Positions 1 through 11,442 are shown, numbered from the stretch's first letter. The stretch is DNA of 64,000 bases from Candidatus Gastranaerophilales bacterium (GCA_944324135.1 CALUVE010000003.1:1-64000), one strand, 5' to 3'. Notes: generated from the sequence alone by a model not told the origin. Numbers and translations: made by a program.

Positions 1-123
1 ATTTTGACAAAAGTAACAGACGAATATTTAAACAATGCGATGGAAGTAGAAGCCTACGCCTTGGGTAAAAAAGCCGGGCGCCAGGTCGGAATTGTCGAAG
101 ATTTGAACTTGATGCATATTTAA
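1..123 (+). CDS. C-terminal end of an unidentified protein
   Basis: An open frame runs from the window edge through 40 codons to a TAA at 121-123 and ends in DLNLMHI. It is the tail of a gene that begins outside the window. Nothing in these 40 residues let me name a family. No clear terminator hairpin follows before the next gene at 215. Confidence 0.6.
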   Translation: MLTKVTDEYLNNAMEVEAYALGKKAGRQVGIVEDLNLMHI

Positions 124-214
124 TAAAAATTTGTAATAATTTTGTAATCAAGTAGCAAAAATATTTTTTACGGGGTTTATATTCTTTGTTAACTTAAATC
201 ATAGGAGATAAACA

Positions 215-724
215 ATGTATATAACCCCGATTTCATTTGCATCAGCAGGACTAAAACAGCACAAAATTTCAACTCCGGCTTTTGGTTCAAAACTTGACGA
301 GACTGAAGTTAATAAAGACAAACCTAAAAATGAGGGTGACTTACCTAAAACGAATTTGAAAGATTTTGTCGGTACTGCAAAACAATATGTAAAGCCGTTC
401 CTTGCCGGTGTAGTCTTAACTTTTGCGGCTCAGTCGGTTTATAACAGCAGACAAAATGCAGAATTAAAACAGGAAATTTATACCGAACGTGTGGTTAACA
501 ATACTGCTGTACGTGCGATGATGGAATCTCTCAACAAAGATTTTCAGGATGTTGAAAAAATTGATTCAGTTGAAATGAAAAATGTAATGGGTGGATTCAG
601 CAAAGAATTGATTATCTATAAAGACGGTCAAAGAATTATCTATGACGCTGACGCAAAAGCAAGATACGAAGATTTAGGCGGTGACAATTACGCCCGTACA
701 AGATTCGGCTTTGTGTTGGAGTAA
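215..724 (+). CDS. Lineage-specific membrane-anchored protein, unknown function
   Basis: The 169-residue protein is not recognised as any named family. The ATG is preceded by an AGGAGA ribosome site at a normal distance. Residues 1-26 are polar and end in a PAFGS motif. A single hydrophobic stretch follows at about residues 58-76 (FLAGVVLTFAAQSVY), then a charged, helical C-terminal domain. The F-x-G motif near the N-terminus recurs in two other proteins of this window (starts at 818 and 9965). The likely topology is one membrane pass with a soluble C-terminal domain. Function is unknown. Confidence 0.7.
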   Translation: MYITPISFASAGLKQHKISTPAFGSKLDETEVNKDKPKNEGDLPKTNLKDFVGTAKQYVKPFLAGVVLTFAAQSVYNSRQNAELKQEIYTERVVNNTAVRAMMESLNKDFQDVEKIDSVEMKNVMGGFSKELIIYKDGQRIIYDADAKARYEDLGGDNYARTRFGFVLE

Positions 725-817
725 TTGTTATTTGTGTAACAATAAATTAACAAAATGACATTTATTCTTACGCTTGACTTAATATAATAATGTGGTCTAA
801 AAAAGGAGTTAGTGTTT

Positions 818-1456
818 ATGAGAATTGCGCCGGTCAATAATTATCAAACCCGACCTAATTTCGCGGGCGAAAGTAAAAAGAATAACAACAAGTTAAAAAA
901 CGCAGCGGGTGCAGCTGTTGTTGCGCTTGCCGTTGCGGCTCCTATGCAGAAAGCGGATGCTCAGATATATTTCCGTCAACCGCCAGTTATTCCATACACA
1001 GTAGTGGTGCCGGAGCCTGTTATAACAACAGTTCCAGATTGTTTTGTGCTCGGAGATATGAATAATTTCAGCTATAACAAATCTATGGGACAGGTTTTTA
1101 ATGAACTTGATGCCGACGAAAGCGGTGAAATTTCTGCAAATGAAGTCATTCGTGCTGAACGTAACAACTGGAATCTGAGTAATATTTATCCTTACAACAA
1201 CTATCAGATGAACAGAGATGCCACTGAGTTTAACATTGTATCTAAGCTTTATAATGAGGATAACTCTAATCCGAACACAATGAGTTATAGTGAATATAGA
1301 GCGGCGATGAATGATTATATGAAAATGAAAAATGTTAATACATTTATCAATTTGATGAGATTGTTTGTCGCTCCGTCATACTGTCCGCCGCCTCATTATC
1401 ATGTACATCCGGTAGTGCCTCCGCCACCACCGCATCACCACCACAGACACTGGTAA
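818..1456 (+). CDS. EF-hand protein with hydrophobic N-terminal segment and His/Pro-rich tail
   Basis: I chose the ATG at 818 because AAGGAG at 803-808 is correctly spaced from it; the in-frame GTG at 812 is too close. The N-terminus carries PNFAGESKK (F-x-G motif), then an Ala/Val-rich hydrophobic stretch (about residues 29-45) ending near KADAQ, which could be a late signal or anchor. A canonical calcium-binding EF-hand loop, DADESGEISANE, lies at residues 98-109 (D, D, S, E, I and final E present). The C-terminus is rich in proline and histidine, ending in PPPPPHHHHRHW, a plausible metal-binding tail. Only one clear EF-hand is seen. Function is unknown; calcium binding is inferred from the loop. 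Confidence 0.75.
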   Translation: MRIAPVNNYQTRPNFAGESKKNNNKLKNAAGAAVVALAVAAPMQKADAQIYFRQPPVIPYTVVVPEPVITTVPDCFVLGDMNNFSYNKSMGQVFNELDADESGEISANEVIRAERNNWNLSNIYPYNNYQMNRDATEFNIVSKLYNEDNSNPNTMSYSEYRAAMNDYMKMKNVNTFINLMRLFVAPSYCPPPHYHVHPVVPPPPPHHHHRHW

Positions 1457-1502
1457 TTCTTAGCGCACAAAGAAATAGATATATGGGAGTATATAAAAGC
1501 CC

Positions 1503-1559
1503 GTCATTCTGTGGGTTTTAACCAGAAGAATCATCTAGATACTTCGCGCTCAGTATGAC
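1503..1559. repeat. Degenerate REP-like inverted repeat
   Basis: GTCATTCTG at 1503-1511 and CAGTATGAC at 1551-1559 form an inverted repeat with one mismatch in 9. The right half (about 1537-1559, AGATACTTCG then CTCAGTATGAC) resembles a second intergenic piece at 4416-4443. It lies in the 212-bp gap before secA and is not coding. It is probably a decayed interspersed palindromic element. Confidence 0.5.
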
Positions 1560-1668
1560 AGGCTATCGTTAGCAAAATATTATTTTTTTCCTTAAGGGCA
1601 ATACCTTTTTTTCTGTGTCCGTGTTAGTATGGAAATATATCAGACAAAAATGGAGAGGAAAAATTAAT

Positions 1669-4308
1669 ATGATAAGCTTACTGCTGAAACTGCTGGGTGA
1701 TCCCAATGAGAGAAAAGTTAAAAGCATTATGGGGATTATTGACCACATAAATGCCCTGGAACCGCAGTTTGCTGCTATGAGTGATGCCGAATTGCGAGCT
1801 AAAACCGATGAGTTTAAGGCTATTCTAGCAAAGCGTCCTACGTCTGATAATTTTAAGCAGGATAGAATTCTGGAAAAAGAAGCACTTGATAAAATTCTGC
1901 CGGAAGCTTTTGCAACCGTTCGTGAAGCGGGTAAAAGAGTTCTCAATATGAGACACTTTGACGTACAGCTTATAGGCGGTTATTTCCTCCATAACGGTCA
2001 CATCGCAGAGATGAGAACCGGTGAGGGTAAAACTCTTGTCGCTACACTCCCTGCTTATTTAAACGCACTTACAGGAAAAGGCGTCCACGTCATTACTGTT
2101 AATGATTATCTGGCAAAACGTGACAGCGAGTGGATGGGCAAAATTTATAAATTTCTCGGGCTGACCGTTGGAGTTATCCTCTCAGGCGGACGCAGTGCTG
2201 ATGATTACGAAGAAAAAAGAAAAGCTTATCAGTGCGATATTACGTATGGTACAAATAATGAATTCGGTTTTGATTATCTGAGAGATAATATGGCTGCAAG
2301 TGTTGAAATGCTTGTCCAAAGACCTTTCAATTATGCCATAATAGACGAAGTTGACAGTATCTTGATTGACGAAGCGCGTACCCCGCTTATTATTAGCGGC
2401 AGGCTTGAAAAATCCGCAGAAACTTATGAGCTTATGTCTAAAATTGCTCCGCAATTAAAAAAAGATGTCGATTATGAAGTAGATGAAAAAAATAAAAATG
2501 TTATCCTTACAGAAGACGGTATTGACAGAGCGCAAGAGCTTATCGGAATTAAAGATTTGTTCGATATAAATACCCAGTATGCTCACCATCTCTTGCAGGC
2601 GTTGAAAGCAAAAGAACTATTTGTGCGTGATACTGACTATGTTGTAAAAGACGGTGAAGTTATTATCGTAGATGAATTTACAGGACGTTTGATGGAAGGC
2701 AGACGCTGGTCTGACGGTTTACATCAGGCTGTAGAAGCAAAAGAGGGCGTTCCTATTCAGGATGAAACTCAGACTTTAGCAAGTATTACTTTCCAAAACC
2801 TTTTCAGATTGTATCCGAAACTTGCCGGCATGACCGGTACTGCAATGACGGAAGAAGCTGAGTTTGGCAAAATTTATAACCTTGAAGTTACTGCTATCCC
2901 GACAAACAAACCTGATATAAGAAAAAATTATCCTGATGTAATTTACAAAACAGAAAAACAAAAATACCTTTCTGTTGTTGATGATATTATAGAACAGCAC
3001 AAAAAAGGCAGACCTGTTCTTGTAGGTACAATCAGTATTGAAAAATCCGAATATGTTTCTCATCTTTTAAAATTGCGCAATATCCCGCACAATGTTTTGA
3101 ACGCAAAACATCACGAGCGTGAAGCTTATATTATTGCTCAGGCAGGGCGTGTCGGGGCTGTTACAATCGCAACTAATATGGCAGGCCGCGGTACAGATAT
3201 TCTATTGGGCGGCAACGCGGAATATATGGCAAAAGAAGAACTTGATAAACAGGGGATTACTCCTGAAAATACACCTGATTATGAAGCCAAAAAAGAGGCT
3301 GCTCTTGATGCTGCAAGAAAAATTACTGAAGAAGAACATAAAAAAGTTGTTGAAGCCGGCGGCTTACACGTAATCGGTACAGAGCGCCACGAATCACGCC
3401 GTATTGATAACCAGTTGAGAGGTCGTGCTGCCCGTCAGGGAGATCCGGGGTCTACAAGATTTTTCCTCTCGCTTGAGGATACTTTGATGAGAATTTTCGG
3501 CGGGGATAAGATTACTGCGTTGATGAATATGCTGAATGTGGAAGAGTCTATGGCGATAGAATCTCCTCTGATTACACGTCAGATTGAATCTGCTCAGAAA
3601 AAAGTTGAAACAATGCATTTCGATGCAAGAAAGAGCGTTCTTGAATACGACGACGTTATGAATATTCAACGTGAAAAATTCTACGCTCAGCGCCGCAAAG
3701 TTTTGTTTGGCAAAGATTTGAGCGAAGATGTTTATTATATGATTGAACGAGAAATTGACAGAATTCTGAAAAGTTATATCGCACCGGAACAGCATCCTGA
3801 AGATTATGTCTACGAAGACTTGCAGACTATGATGAAAGAACTTCATTCTGTTATCCCTCAGCTTTCAGGATTGGAAGTTTCCGATGTGCAAAATCTGAAA
3901 TTTGATGCTATTTATGATAAGGTCAGAGATTTTGCAATTAGAGCCTATAGAGACCACGAAACCGAAGTTGTTAATTTCTACAACGATATAGTTTCTCAGT
4001 ATGACGAAAATTATATTCCGCAGGTTGCGTTCTCTCATAATAATGTAATCAGAAATTTGGAACGAGATATTCTGCTCCGCGTTGTTGATAACAAATGGAT
4101 TGATCACCTGCATAATATTGATATGCTGAGAGATGGTATCGGACTCCGTGCTTACGGACAAAAAGATCCGTTGATTGAATATAAACGCGAGGCTTATGAC
4201 CTGTTCAACAAAATGATGTACGAAATTCAGGCTGATACAGTAAAACACCTGTTCAGAACAAAATTCGGTATTCAGGTTATGAACGGTCCGACAGAGGATA
4301 TGGCGTAA
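1669..4308 (+). CDS. secA: Preprotein translocase ATPase SecA
   Basis: SecA is the cytosolic motor that pushes unfolded preproteins through SecYEG. The ATG at 1669 follows a GAGAGG site at 1653-1658 and gives 879 residues, a normal length; in-frame GTG codons upstream (1615) lack a ribosome site. The Walker A core GEGKT is at residues 118-122. Walker B ([15 protein letters not shown], near residue 224), the TGTA segment ([13 protein letters not shown]), the second helicase lobe ([20 protein letters not shown]) and the C-terminal helical scaffold ([14 protein letters not shown]) are all present. The C-terminus stops at [14 protein letters not shown], so the zinc-binding CxC tail found in many SecA proteins is absent. 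It appears monocistronic. Confidence 0.98.
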   Translation: MISLLLKLLGDPNERKVKSIMGIIDHINALEPQFAAMSDAELRAKTDEFKAILAKRPTSDNFKQDRILEKEALDKILPEAFATVREAGKRVLNMRHFDVQLIGGYFLHNGHIAEMRTGEGKTLVATLPAYLNALTGKGVHVITVNDYLAKRDSEWMGKIYKFLGLTVGVILSGGRSADDYEEKRKAYQCDITYGTNNEFGFDYLRDNMAASVEMLVQRPFNYAIIDEVDSILIDEARTPLIISGRLEKSAETYELMSKIAPQLKKDVDYEVDEKNKNVILTEDGIDRAQELIGIKDLFDINTQYAHHLLQALKAKELFVRDTDYVVKDGEVIIVDEFTGRLMEGRRWSDGLHQAVEAKEGVPIQDETQTLASITFQNLFRLYPKLAGMTGTAMTEEAEFGKIYNLEVTAIPTNKPDIRKNYPDVIYKTEKQKYLSVVDDIIEQHKKGRPVLVGTISIEKSEYVSHLLKLRNIPHNVLNAKHHEREAYIIAQAGRVGAVTIATNMAGRGTDILLGGNAEYMAKEELDKQGITPENTPDYEAKKEAALDAARKITEEEHKKVVEAGGLHVIGTERHESRRIDNQLRGRAARQGDPGSTRFFLSLEDTLMRIFGGDKITALMNMLNVEESMAIESPLITRQIESAQKKVETMHFDARKSVLEYDDVMNIQREKFYAQRRKVLFGKDLSEDVYYMIEREIDRILKSYIAPEQHPEDYVYEDLQTMMKELHSVIPQLSGLEVSDVQNLKFDAIYDKVRDFAIRAYRDHETEVVNFYNDIVSQYDENYIPQVAFSHNNVIRNLERDILLRVVDNKWIDHLHNIDMLRDGIGLRAYGQKDPLIEYKREAYDLFNKMMYEIQADTVKHLFRTKFGIQVMNGPTEDMA

Positions 4309-4415
4309 GAAAACGGATGTTTTAAAACTATTTCCTCAGACTTAGATGTCGATTTTTTCTGAGTGGGAAATGAAGTGTACATAATGAGGCTATGTTTACA
4401 TTTTATGTATAACCT

Positions 4416-4443
4416 GAGATTCTCCCCTCCCCTCAGAATGACT
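4416..4443. repeat. Remnant of REP-like element
   Basis: This short piece, GAGATTCT followed by a C-rich run and CTCAGAATGAC, lies between secA and ychF. Its ends match the right half of the inverted repeat at 1503-1559 with the AGAT-x-CT and CTCAG-x-ATGAC blocks in the same order. It is non-coding. The remaining intergenic sequence (4309-4547) holds no gene I can support. Confidence 0.4.
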
Positions 4444-4547
4444 GAAAATTATCATTTGCATTGTGAAATAACGCAGAAAATTTTTGTAATTCATTTGTGT
4501 TTGCGCTAAGATGAACATACGTAACAGAAGAAAAGGAACTAATCATA

Positions 4548-5645
4548 ATGCTTAGAACAGGTATAGTAGGATTGCCGAATGTTGGAAAGTCAACTTTATT
4601 CAATGCTTTGACAAGTGCAAAAAATGCTCAGAGTGCTAATTATCCGTTTTGTACAATTGAACCGAATATCGGAGTTGTTAACGTGCCGGATGAAAGACTT
4701 GAGGTGCTTGCAAAACTTTGTAAAACCCAGCAAATTATTCCGACTGCTATTGAGTTTGTCGATATAGCCGGACTGGTCAAGGGGGCAAGCAAAGGTGAGG
4801 GATTGGGAAACCAATTTCTGCACAATATCAGAGAAGTTGATGCCATTATTCAGGTCGTAAGATGCTTTGATGACCCGAATACTATCCACGTTGCCGGCCG
4901 TGTTAATCCGTTAGATGATATTGAAGTTATTAACACAGAACTCGCACTTGCTGATTTGGCGTCTGTCGAAAAACGTCAGGCTCGTATCTCTAAACAGGCT
5001 AAAGGCGGCGATAAAGATGCAGTTCTTGAAGATAAAGTGCTCACTAAATTGACTGATTTGTTATCAGAGGGAACATTTATTAATGTAAAAGAACACTTTG
5101 ATGAAGATGAAATTCCGGTTGTCAAACAGTTGAATCTTATGTCTACAAAACCGGTAATTTATGCGGCAAATGTTTCTGAATATGATTTGAAAAACGGCAA
5201 TGCTTATACAGCACAGGTAAAAGATTATGCCTCAAAACATAATGCCGAAGTCGTCCTCATTTCTGCCAAAATTGAAGAAGAACTTGCAGAGCTTGGCGAA
5301 GACGAGGCAAAAGAATACCTTGCTGAACTTGGTATTGAAGATAGCGGTATCAACAGAATGATTAAATCCGTTTACCATTTGTTGAACTTGAGAACCTTTA
5401 TAACTGCCGGTGAAAAAGAAGTCCACGCTTGGACAATACCTGCAGGTGCCAAAGCTCCTCAAGCAGCAGGTGTTATCCATACTGATTTTGAAAAAGGTTT
5501 TATCCGTGCCGAAATAACTCCGTATGATGAATTTGTAGCCTGCGGCTCTTATGCGGCTTGTAAAGACAAAGGTGTCACCCGTCTTGAGGGAAAAGATTAC
5601 GTTGTACAAGACGGCGATTTAGTACACTTTAGATTTGCAGTGTAA
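4548..5645 (+). CDS. ychF: Redox-regulated ATPase YchF (OLA1 family)
   Basis: YchF is a ribosome-associated Obg-family P-loop NTPase that prefers ATP. The protein is 365 residues, the usual size. The N-terminal G domain opens with RTGIVGLPNVGKSTLFNAL (G1) and has DIAGLVKGASKGEGLGNQFL (G3). The G4 position reads NVSE instead of NKxD, which explains the ATP preference in this family. A coiled-coil region and a C-terminal TGS domain (LRTFITAGEKEVHAWTIPAG) follow. AAAGGA lies just upstream of the ATG. The gene stands alone and ends in a strong hairpin shared with the convergent gene. Confidence 0.97.
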   Translation: MLRTGIVGLPNVGKSTLFNALTSAKNAQSANYPFCTIEPNIGVVNVPDERLEVLAKLCKTQQIIPTAIEFVDIAGLVKGASKGEGLGNQFLHNIREVDAIIQVVRCFDDPNTIHVAGRVNPLDDIEVINTELALADLASVEKRQARISKQAKGGDKDAVLEDKVLTKLTDLLSEGTFINVKEHFDEDEIPVVKQLNLMSTKPVIYAANVSEYDLKNGNAYTAQVKDYASKHNAEVVLISAKIEEELAELGEDEAKEYLAELGIEDSGINRMIKSVYHLLNLRTFITAGEKEVHAWTIPAGAKAPQAAGVIHTDFEKGFIRAEITPYDEFVACGSYAACKDKGVTRLEGKDYVVQDGDLVHFRFAV

Positions 5646-5655
5646 GTATAAATAC

Positions 5656-5690
5656 AAAAGAGTTTCAGTTATAAACTGAAACTCTTTTTC
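5656..5690. terminator. Bidirectional rho-independent terminator
   Basis: A 12-bp perfect stem (AGAGTTTCAGTT at 5659-5670 with its complement at 5674-5685, 3-nt loop) is followed by a T-run on + and has an A-run before it. It sits between the convergent ychF and the GH13 gene and can serve both. Confidence 0.85.
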
Positions 5691-5729
5691 TTTAAGTGCT
5701 TTTATTTCCTGCCTGTTATTTAAGGCGAA

Positions 5730-8700
5730 TTATCTTGCAACCAGTTCTAATTTTGAACCTGTAGTTATTTCTTTAGGCTGCTGGTAGCGGTTAGGAACAA
5801 GTGCTTTATTGATTCTGCCAGTGAATGACGGTGCGTGTGTAAGAACAAGGGTCGCATCTTTAAGTTCTACAGGCAAATCCTGATTCGGGTCATCCGGATT
5901 ATTTTTGTTTACTTTTTTGATAAAGTAATTGTTATTAAATTCTCTGACGACATATTCATCATTGCCGTCTCTTGCATCAACAAATCTTGTTCCGGGCTGG
6001 ATACCAAAGTTAAGACCTACATCTTCGTTATATTCCGCTAAGTCTTTCCCCAGTCCGATTGAATCTAATGTGAGGTGAGCAGGCTGGTATTTAACATTCG
6101 GGTCACGGGTCATTCCGGTCGGGTTCAGTAATGTAACAGCCATTGCGCCATCTGTACTTTGTCTGAAAAATGCTGTAATAGGGCAATTTTTGGAGTTTTC
6201 ATCACCTTTTGGATACTGCAGTTTAAGCATAATCGGTGCGCCATCGTTCAGTGCGTGGTTTTCAAATTTTGTTCTGATACCCATTTCTTTATCAATTTTC
6301 TGTTTGCCTTTAACGATGAAATCTTTAGCTTCCGGACTATTCGGGTCTGCCCATTCATTATGAAGATAGCCGCGGTTTTGGAGGTAGATATTTTTTGTTT
6401 TTGATTCGTAACCTGTTGAACCGAGTTCGTCACCGGCATAAAGTGTCGGGATGCCGACTATTGCCTGAAGATATTGCATCATACCTTCAAGTTTTGAGTA
6501 AGGTGCTTCCATAATTACTTCAAAGGCTTTGTTTTCAAGAAGTTTTCTGTCTTCTTTGGACATTTTAAGTCCGTGAACTTGTTCTGCTTGATTTAATGCA
6601 ATATGTATCAGCCAGTGAACTTCTTTTGTACCGAGAGCGTCATTTTCAAAGTATTTATTCAGGTATGAGCCTCTGGCTAAATCTTGTAAACTTTGCCCGA
6701 CTGCTTCATAGATTTTTTTATGATTTTCTCCGCGGAACCCCGGTCTTTCCGGATCGTTTTCACCTGCGAGAGCATTCAATCCGCCCATCAAACCGGTTCT
6801 CAACATTTCGGCAGCTGCAATAGCTTTCGGACTGTATCTGCTAAAATCAAAATTTTCGACTCCGGCAGCAACCTGTGCTTTTGTTGCATCATCAAAATTA
6901 TGTATGTCGTTCAAAACCCTGTATGCACGGACTCTGTAGTCATAGTTTGCCGGATTTGTCAAATCAGTGTAGAACATTCCCATATCCATTGCCAAGCATT
7001 GCAAAATTCTCGGTTTGTCGTGGTTGCCGACAAAGTTGTATGAGAACAACAAGGCATCAAGAGGCATTGCTTTCAGATAGTTTTTAAACATACCAGGCTG
7101 TATAAATTTGTCGTAAATTTCTCTGCCGATTTTTTTAGGGTTAGTGTCGATTTTACTGTCACCGTCTTCTGTATTTTTTGTAAAGATATCTGAAATTGTA
7201 GAGAATATGTATGAGTAGTTCGCAAGAGAAGTTATGCCTGTTTCTCTCAAGAATTTCATATCAATAGATTCCATATTGGAGTCGTTGTCTCTGTTCGCAG
7301 GGTTGGAGTATCTGTCGGAGAATTTGCCGCCGCCTATTCTGTACAAATCTGTTTCGTCAGTTACTTCTGCGACCATATAAGCATTCGGGTTTTCTGCCAG
7401 AACTTCCTGTCCGAATTTGCCCCAGAAATCTATTATTTTGTCCCACGTATATTCAAAATCTGTATTGCCGTCTTTCAGGGCATCAACATCAGCGATATCT
7501 TTTGTCGCGTCAATTCTCCAGTCAAGTCCGTTGCCGCTTCTGTCAACAATCATTTCTGCCAGTTTGAAACTGTTTTCGTTTGTACCCTCAATAGACTTGA
7601 GCAATCCGTCGATAAGGATTTGTCTGTCTTCATCATTTATATTTTTAACGCCGGATTTGATTTTGTTTATGAGTGCACGGGCTTCTTCTTCCGGACCGCC
7701 TTCAGTGATTTTAAGGCTTTTCAGACTTTTTTGTTTTAATTCATCATAATTGTAGAGGATTTCACCGGTATTTTCATCAAAGCTGACATCAGCTCTCGGG
7801 TCGAGCCCCTTGATTACGGCAAATTTAACTATTTCATCAGACAGATAAGGCAGCACGTATTTGCCGTATGGTGTTGCGTCTCTGTAGATGTTCATCAAGG
7901 AACGTTTTTTGCCTAGCTGCTGGTTTACAGCAGTTAATATATCCATTGCAAACTGGTTGATGACACCGTCTTTGAGAAATAGTTTATTTACTTCTTCATA
8001 AGTTGCTTTGCATTCTTCCGGAATGGTGCTGTTGTGTTCCAGATATATATCAAAACGGGATTTTCCTATATCTTTGTCGGAAGTTGCACGTTTTGAAATA
8101 TAAGGAGATGCAAGTACACCTACTACATCATTTCCAAATCCTATTGATTCAAGCTGGAAGTTCATCAAATTTGTTTCAAGCTGTGTCATAAAACTTTCTT
8201 TGGAAAGAGTTTTTAAGTTGTAATCATCATTTAAAACATTTTCCACAGTAGTTTTATCAATTTTTCTTCTGAGGCTTTGCGGGAAAATTCCTGCATCTAT
8301 ATTTTGAAGAATTTGTTCATAAGCCTCATTCGGGTTTGCACTGTCAGGTGTTTTTAAGTGTTGTGCAACCTGCAAATTCATAATTTGTCTTGTCTGTTTT
8401 GTCCAGAATTTTGCAGAGGAGATAATGTAATCTTGAACTTCGCAATTCTTTTGTTCAAGTCTGGTAAAGAATTTTCTTCTTTCTTCTTCTGTTTTAATAT
8501 TAAATGAATCCTGAGTGTCTCCATTTGAGGCTATAAAGTTTAATTTTGCGATATCAGGGTTTGCTTCCCAGGTTTTGAAACCGCCCTCAAATTTTTCATC
8601 AAGATACAAGTTGCCAAGTTTTGTAAGAATTCTTGTGCCGAGATAAGAATCCATTTTTACCTGTTCGTCCTGCGGTTTTGAACTGTTATATTCATTCAGC

Positions 8701-9965
8701 CTGTCAATGTTTCTGTCGTAAACCATCGGGTCAAATACCATAAACGGATAAGGTACAATTGTGTCATTATGGTTGTTGATTTCCAGAGGATTGTCAGTAT
8801 TAGGCTTGACATAAGTTGTAATTAATTTAGTAGAATCTTTTTTCTCATTTTCAGCGACAAGTCTTGTATCAAATACCTGTACGTAGGTTGGTTTTCTCTT
8901 GTCATAATTGTGGTTTTCAGTCTTTTCGATTTGTCCGTTGTGTTTTTGTCTATATGCGAAAGGACTGTTAATAATTTTATGAGAAATAAAGTGGTGATTT
9001 TTGCCGAAAACCCCGGCAGTGAGGTGCCCGCTTTTTAAACCGTCTGCACTAAGCCAGCCGTCTGCGTAGGATTCACCCTCCCATTTAAGAAGATGCTGGA
9101 AGTGTGCACCTAACAGACCTTCGTTTACGAAAGCTGCGTCTGTGATAAAGTGTTTGTCTTTTGCAAAGATTTTCTTGACGAATTTTCTGTAGTCGCTGAT
9201 ATCTCCAAGATTAGGTGAAATCTGGAAACAGTCCTCACTCCAGTATCCGTGTCCGCCCATTGTTGCTGACATAAACCAAGGCGGAGTAATCAAATAATCG
9301 TAGTTGTCAAAGTCCCCATCGTCAAGTCCTTTTATTACACCGGCGATATTCCCGCCCATAACAGTTGTGATGTTTGGGATTGTATTTTTTGCGCGGTTTT
9401 TGATTTCTTGATTTTCTTTGATTTGTCCGTTTTTGTCGAAATATACGCCGGGTTTATAAGTGTCTGTTATGAATAGTTTTGCGGAGCCGCCGTGGAAATT
9501 GTTTGTTCCGTTTTGAGTGAAAATGTTGACAATTTTGTCAGGGGTGTCTTTGGTTCTTTCATCAACGATGATACCGTTATCAATTTTGTAAACAATCTTG
9601 TTGCTGCCGTCTTTTGAGATACCTTTGTAGTGATAAGCTATAGGTTGTGACATATCTGTCACATCAAAATCTGCGGCAATATTCACTCTGTTTACTTTGT
9701 TTGGTTCAAGTTTTTTGCCGTTCGGATTGTCATTTTCCGGATGTTCTGCATCAAAATATTGAAGTTTATCACCCAGGTAGTAGTTGCCGTAGTCATCTGT
9801 GTGAACTTCGTACAGTTCAAGGTAACAGTCATATTTATTACTGTCAAACGGGTAATTGAATTCAAAAACTTTGTGACCTTTTTCATCTTTGGTAGGTCTG
9901 TAACCTTTAAATGCTACACTCTTATTTTGTTGATTTATCCCAATATTATTTAGATTGACTTTCAC
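5730..9965 (-). CDS. Giant GH13-type alpha-amylase-family protein with large insertion
   Basis: I place the start at the GTG at 9965, preceded by AAGGAG at 9977-9972 with 6-nt spacing; this gives 1411 residues. The N-terminus reads VNLNNIGINQQNKSVAFKG and carries the F-x-G motif seen in other proteins of this window, so there is no classical signal peptide. GH13 catalytic regions are recognisable: WRIDATKD (nucleophile Asp 819), MVAEVTDE (acid/base Glu 867), FVGNHDKPR (third Asp 983) and PTLYAGDELG. A region I-like segment (FITDAAFVNEG) lies near residue 277. The DIAKLNF and AKFW segments, which in GH13 enzymes lie shortly before the nucleophile strand, are at about 500-520, so roughly 290 residues are inserted there. 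It probably acts on alpha-glucans; exact specificity is unknown. Confidence 0.8.
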   Translation of the reverse strand: MKVNLNNIGINQQNKSVAFKGYRPTKDEKGHKVFEFNYPFDSNKYDCYLELYEVHTDDYGNYYLGDKLQYFDAEHPENDNPNGKKLEPNKVNRVNIAADFDVTDMSQPIAYHYKGISKDGSNKIVYKIDNGIIVDERTKDTPDKIVNIFTQNGTNNFHGGSAKLFITDTYKPGVYFDKNGQIKENQEIKNRAKNTIPNITTVMGGNIAGVIKGLDDGDFDNYDYLITPPWFMSATMGGHGYWSEDCFQISPNLGDISDYRKFVKKIFAKDKHFITDAAFVNEGLLGAHFQHLLKWEGESYADGWLSADGLKSGHLTAGVFGKNHHFISHKIINSPFAYRQKHNGQIEKTENHNYDKRKPTYVQVFDTRLVAENEKKDSTKLITTYVKPNTDNPLEINNHNDTIVPYPFMVFDPMVYDRNIDRLNEYNSSKPQDEQVKMDSYLGTRILTKLGNLYLDEKFEGGFKTWEANPDIAKLNFIASNGDTQDSFNIKTEEERRKFFTRLEQKNCEVQDYIISSAKFWTKQTRQIMNLQVAQHLKTPDSANPNEAYEQILQNIDAGIFPQSLRRKIDKTTVENVLNDDYNLKTLSKESFMTQLETNLMNFQLESIGFGNDVVGVLASPYISKRATSDKDIGKSRFDIYLEHNSTIPEECKATYEEVNKLFLKDGVINQFAMDILTAVNQQLGKKRSLMNIYRDATPYGKYVLPYLSDEIVKFAVIKGLDPRADVSFDENTGEILYNYDELKQKSLKSLKITEGGPEEEARALINKIKSGVKNINDEDRQILIDGLLKSIEGTNENSFKLAEMIVDRSGNGLDWRIDATKDIADVDALKDGNTDFEYTWDKIIDFWGKFGQEVLAENPNAYMVAEVTDETDLYRIGGGKFSDRYSNPANRDNDSNMESIDMKFLRETGITSLANYSYIFSTISDIFTKNTEDGDSKIDTNPKKIGREIYDKFIQPGMFKNYLKAMPLDALLFSYNFVGNHDKPRILQCLAMDMGMFYTDLTNPANYDYRVRAYRVLNDIHNFDDATKAQVAAGVENFDFSRYSPKAIAAAEMLRTGLMGGLNALAGENDPERPGFRGENHKKIYEAVGQSLQDLARGSYLNKYFENDALGTKEVHWLIHIALNQAEQVHGLKMSKEDRKLLENKAFEVIMEAPYSKLEGMMQYLQAIVGIPTLYAGDELGSTGYESKTKNIYLQNRGYLHNEWADPNSPEAKDFIVKGKQKIDKEMGIRTKFENHALNDGAPIMLKLQYPKGDENSKNCPITAFFRQSTDGAMAVTLLNPTGMTRDPNVKYQPAHLTLDSIGLGKDLAEYNEDVGLNFGIQPGTRFVDARDGNDEYVVREFNNNYFIKKVNKNNPDDPNQDLPVELKDATLVLTHAPSFTGRINKALVPNRYQQPKEITTGSKLELVAR

Positions 9966-10155
9966 ACGAGACTCCTTACATACGTACATGCCATATAAGT
10001 TTCCTGAATAAACTTTTTTGCCAAAACGACATACTCTTTTAACAAATTTTAACATAAAAATACTTTTTTTTTACATAGTGAAAATTTGTTTTATAATATA
10101 AATTGTACTAAATACATTTATTCATTTAAATGTACTAAAAAGCAGGAGAAAATGA

Positions 10156-11424
<1,269 letters not shown>

Positions 11425-11442
11425 GTTTTGTCAGGAATAAAT

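Noticed and set aside
2182-4248. Several long open frames on the minus strand inside secA
   Set aside because: They lie wholly within secA, have no ribosome sites and translate to Phe/Ile/Asn-rich sequence typical of antisense shadows in AT-rich DNA.
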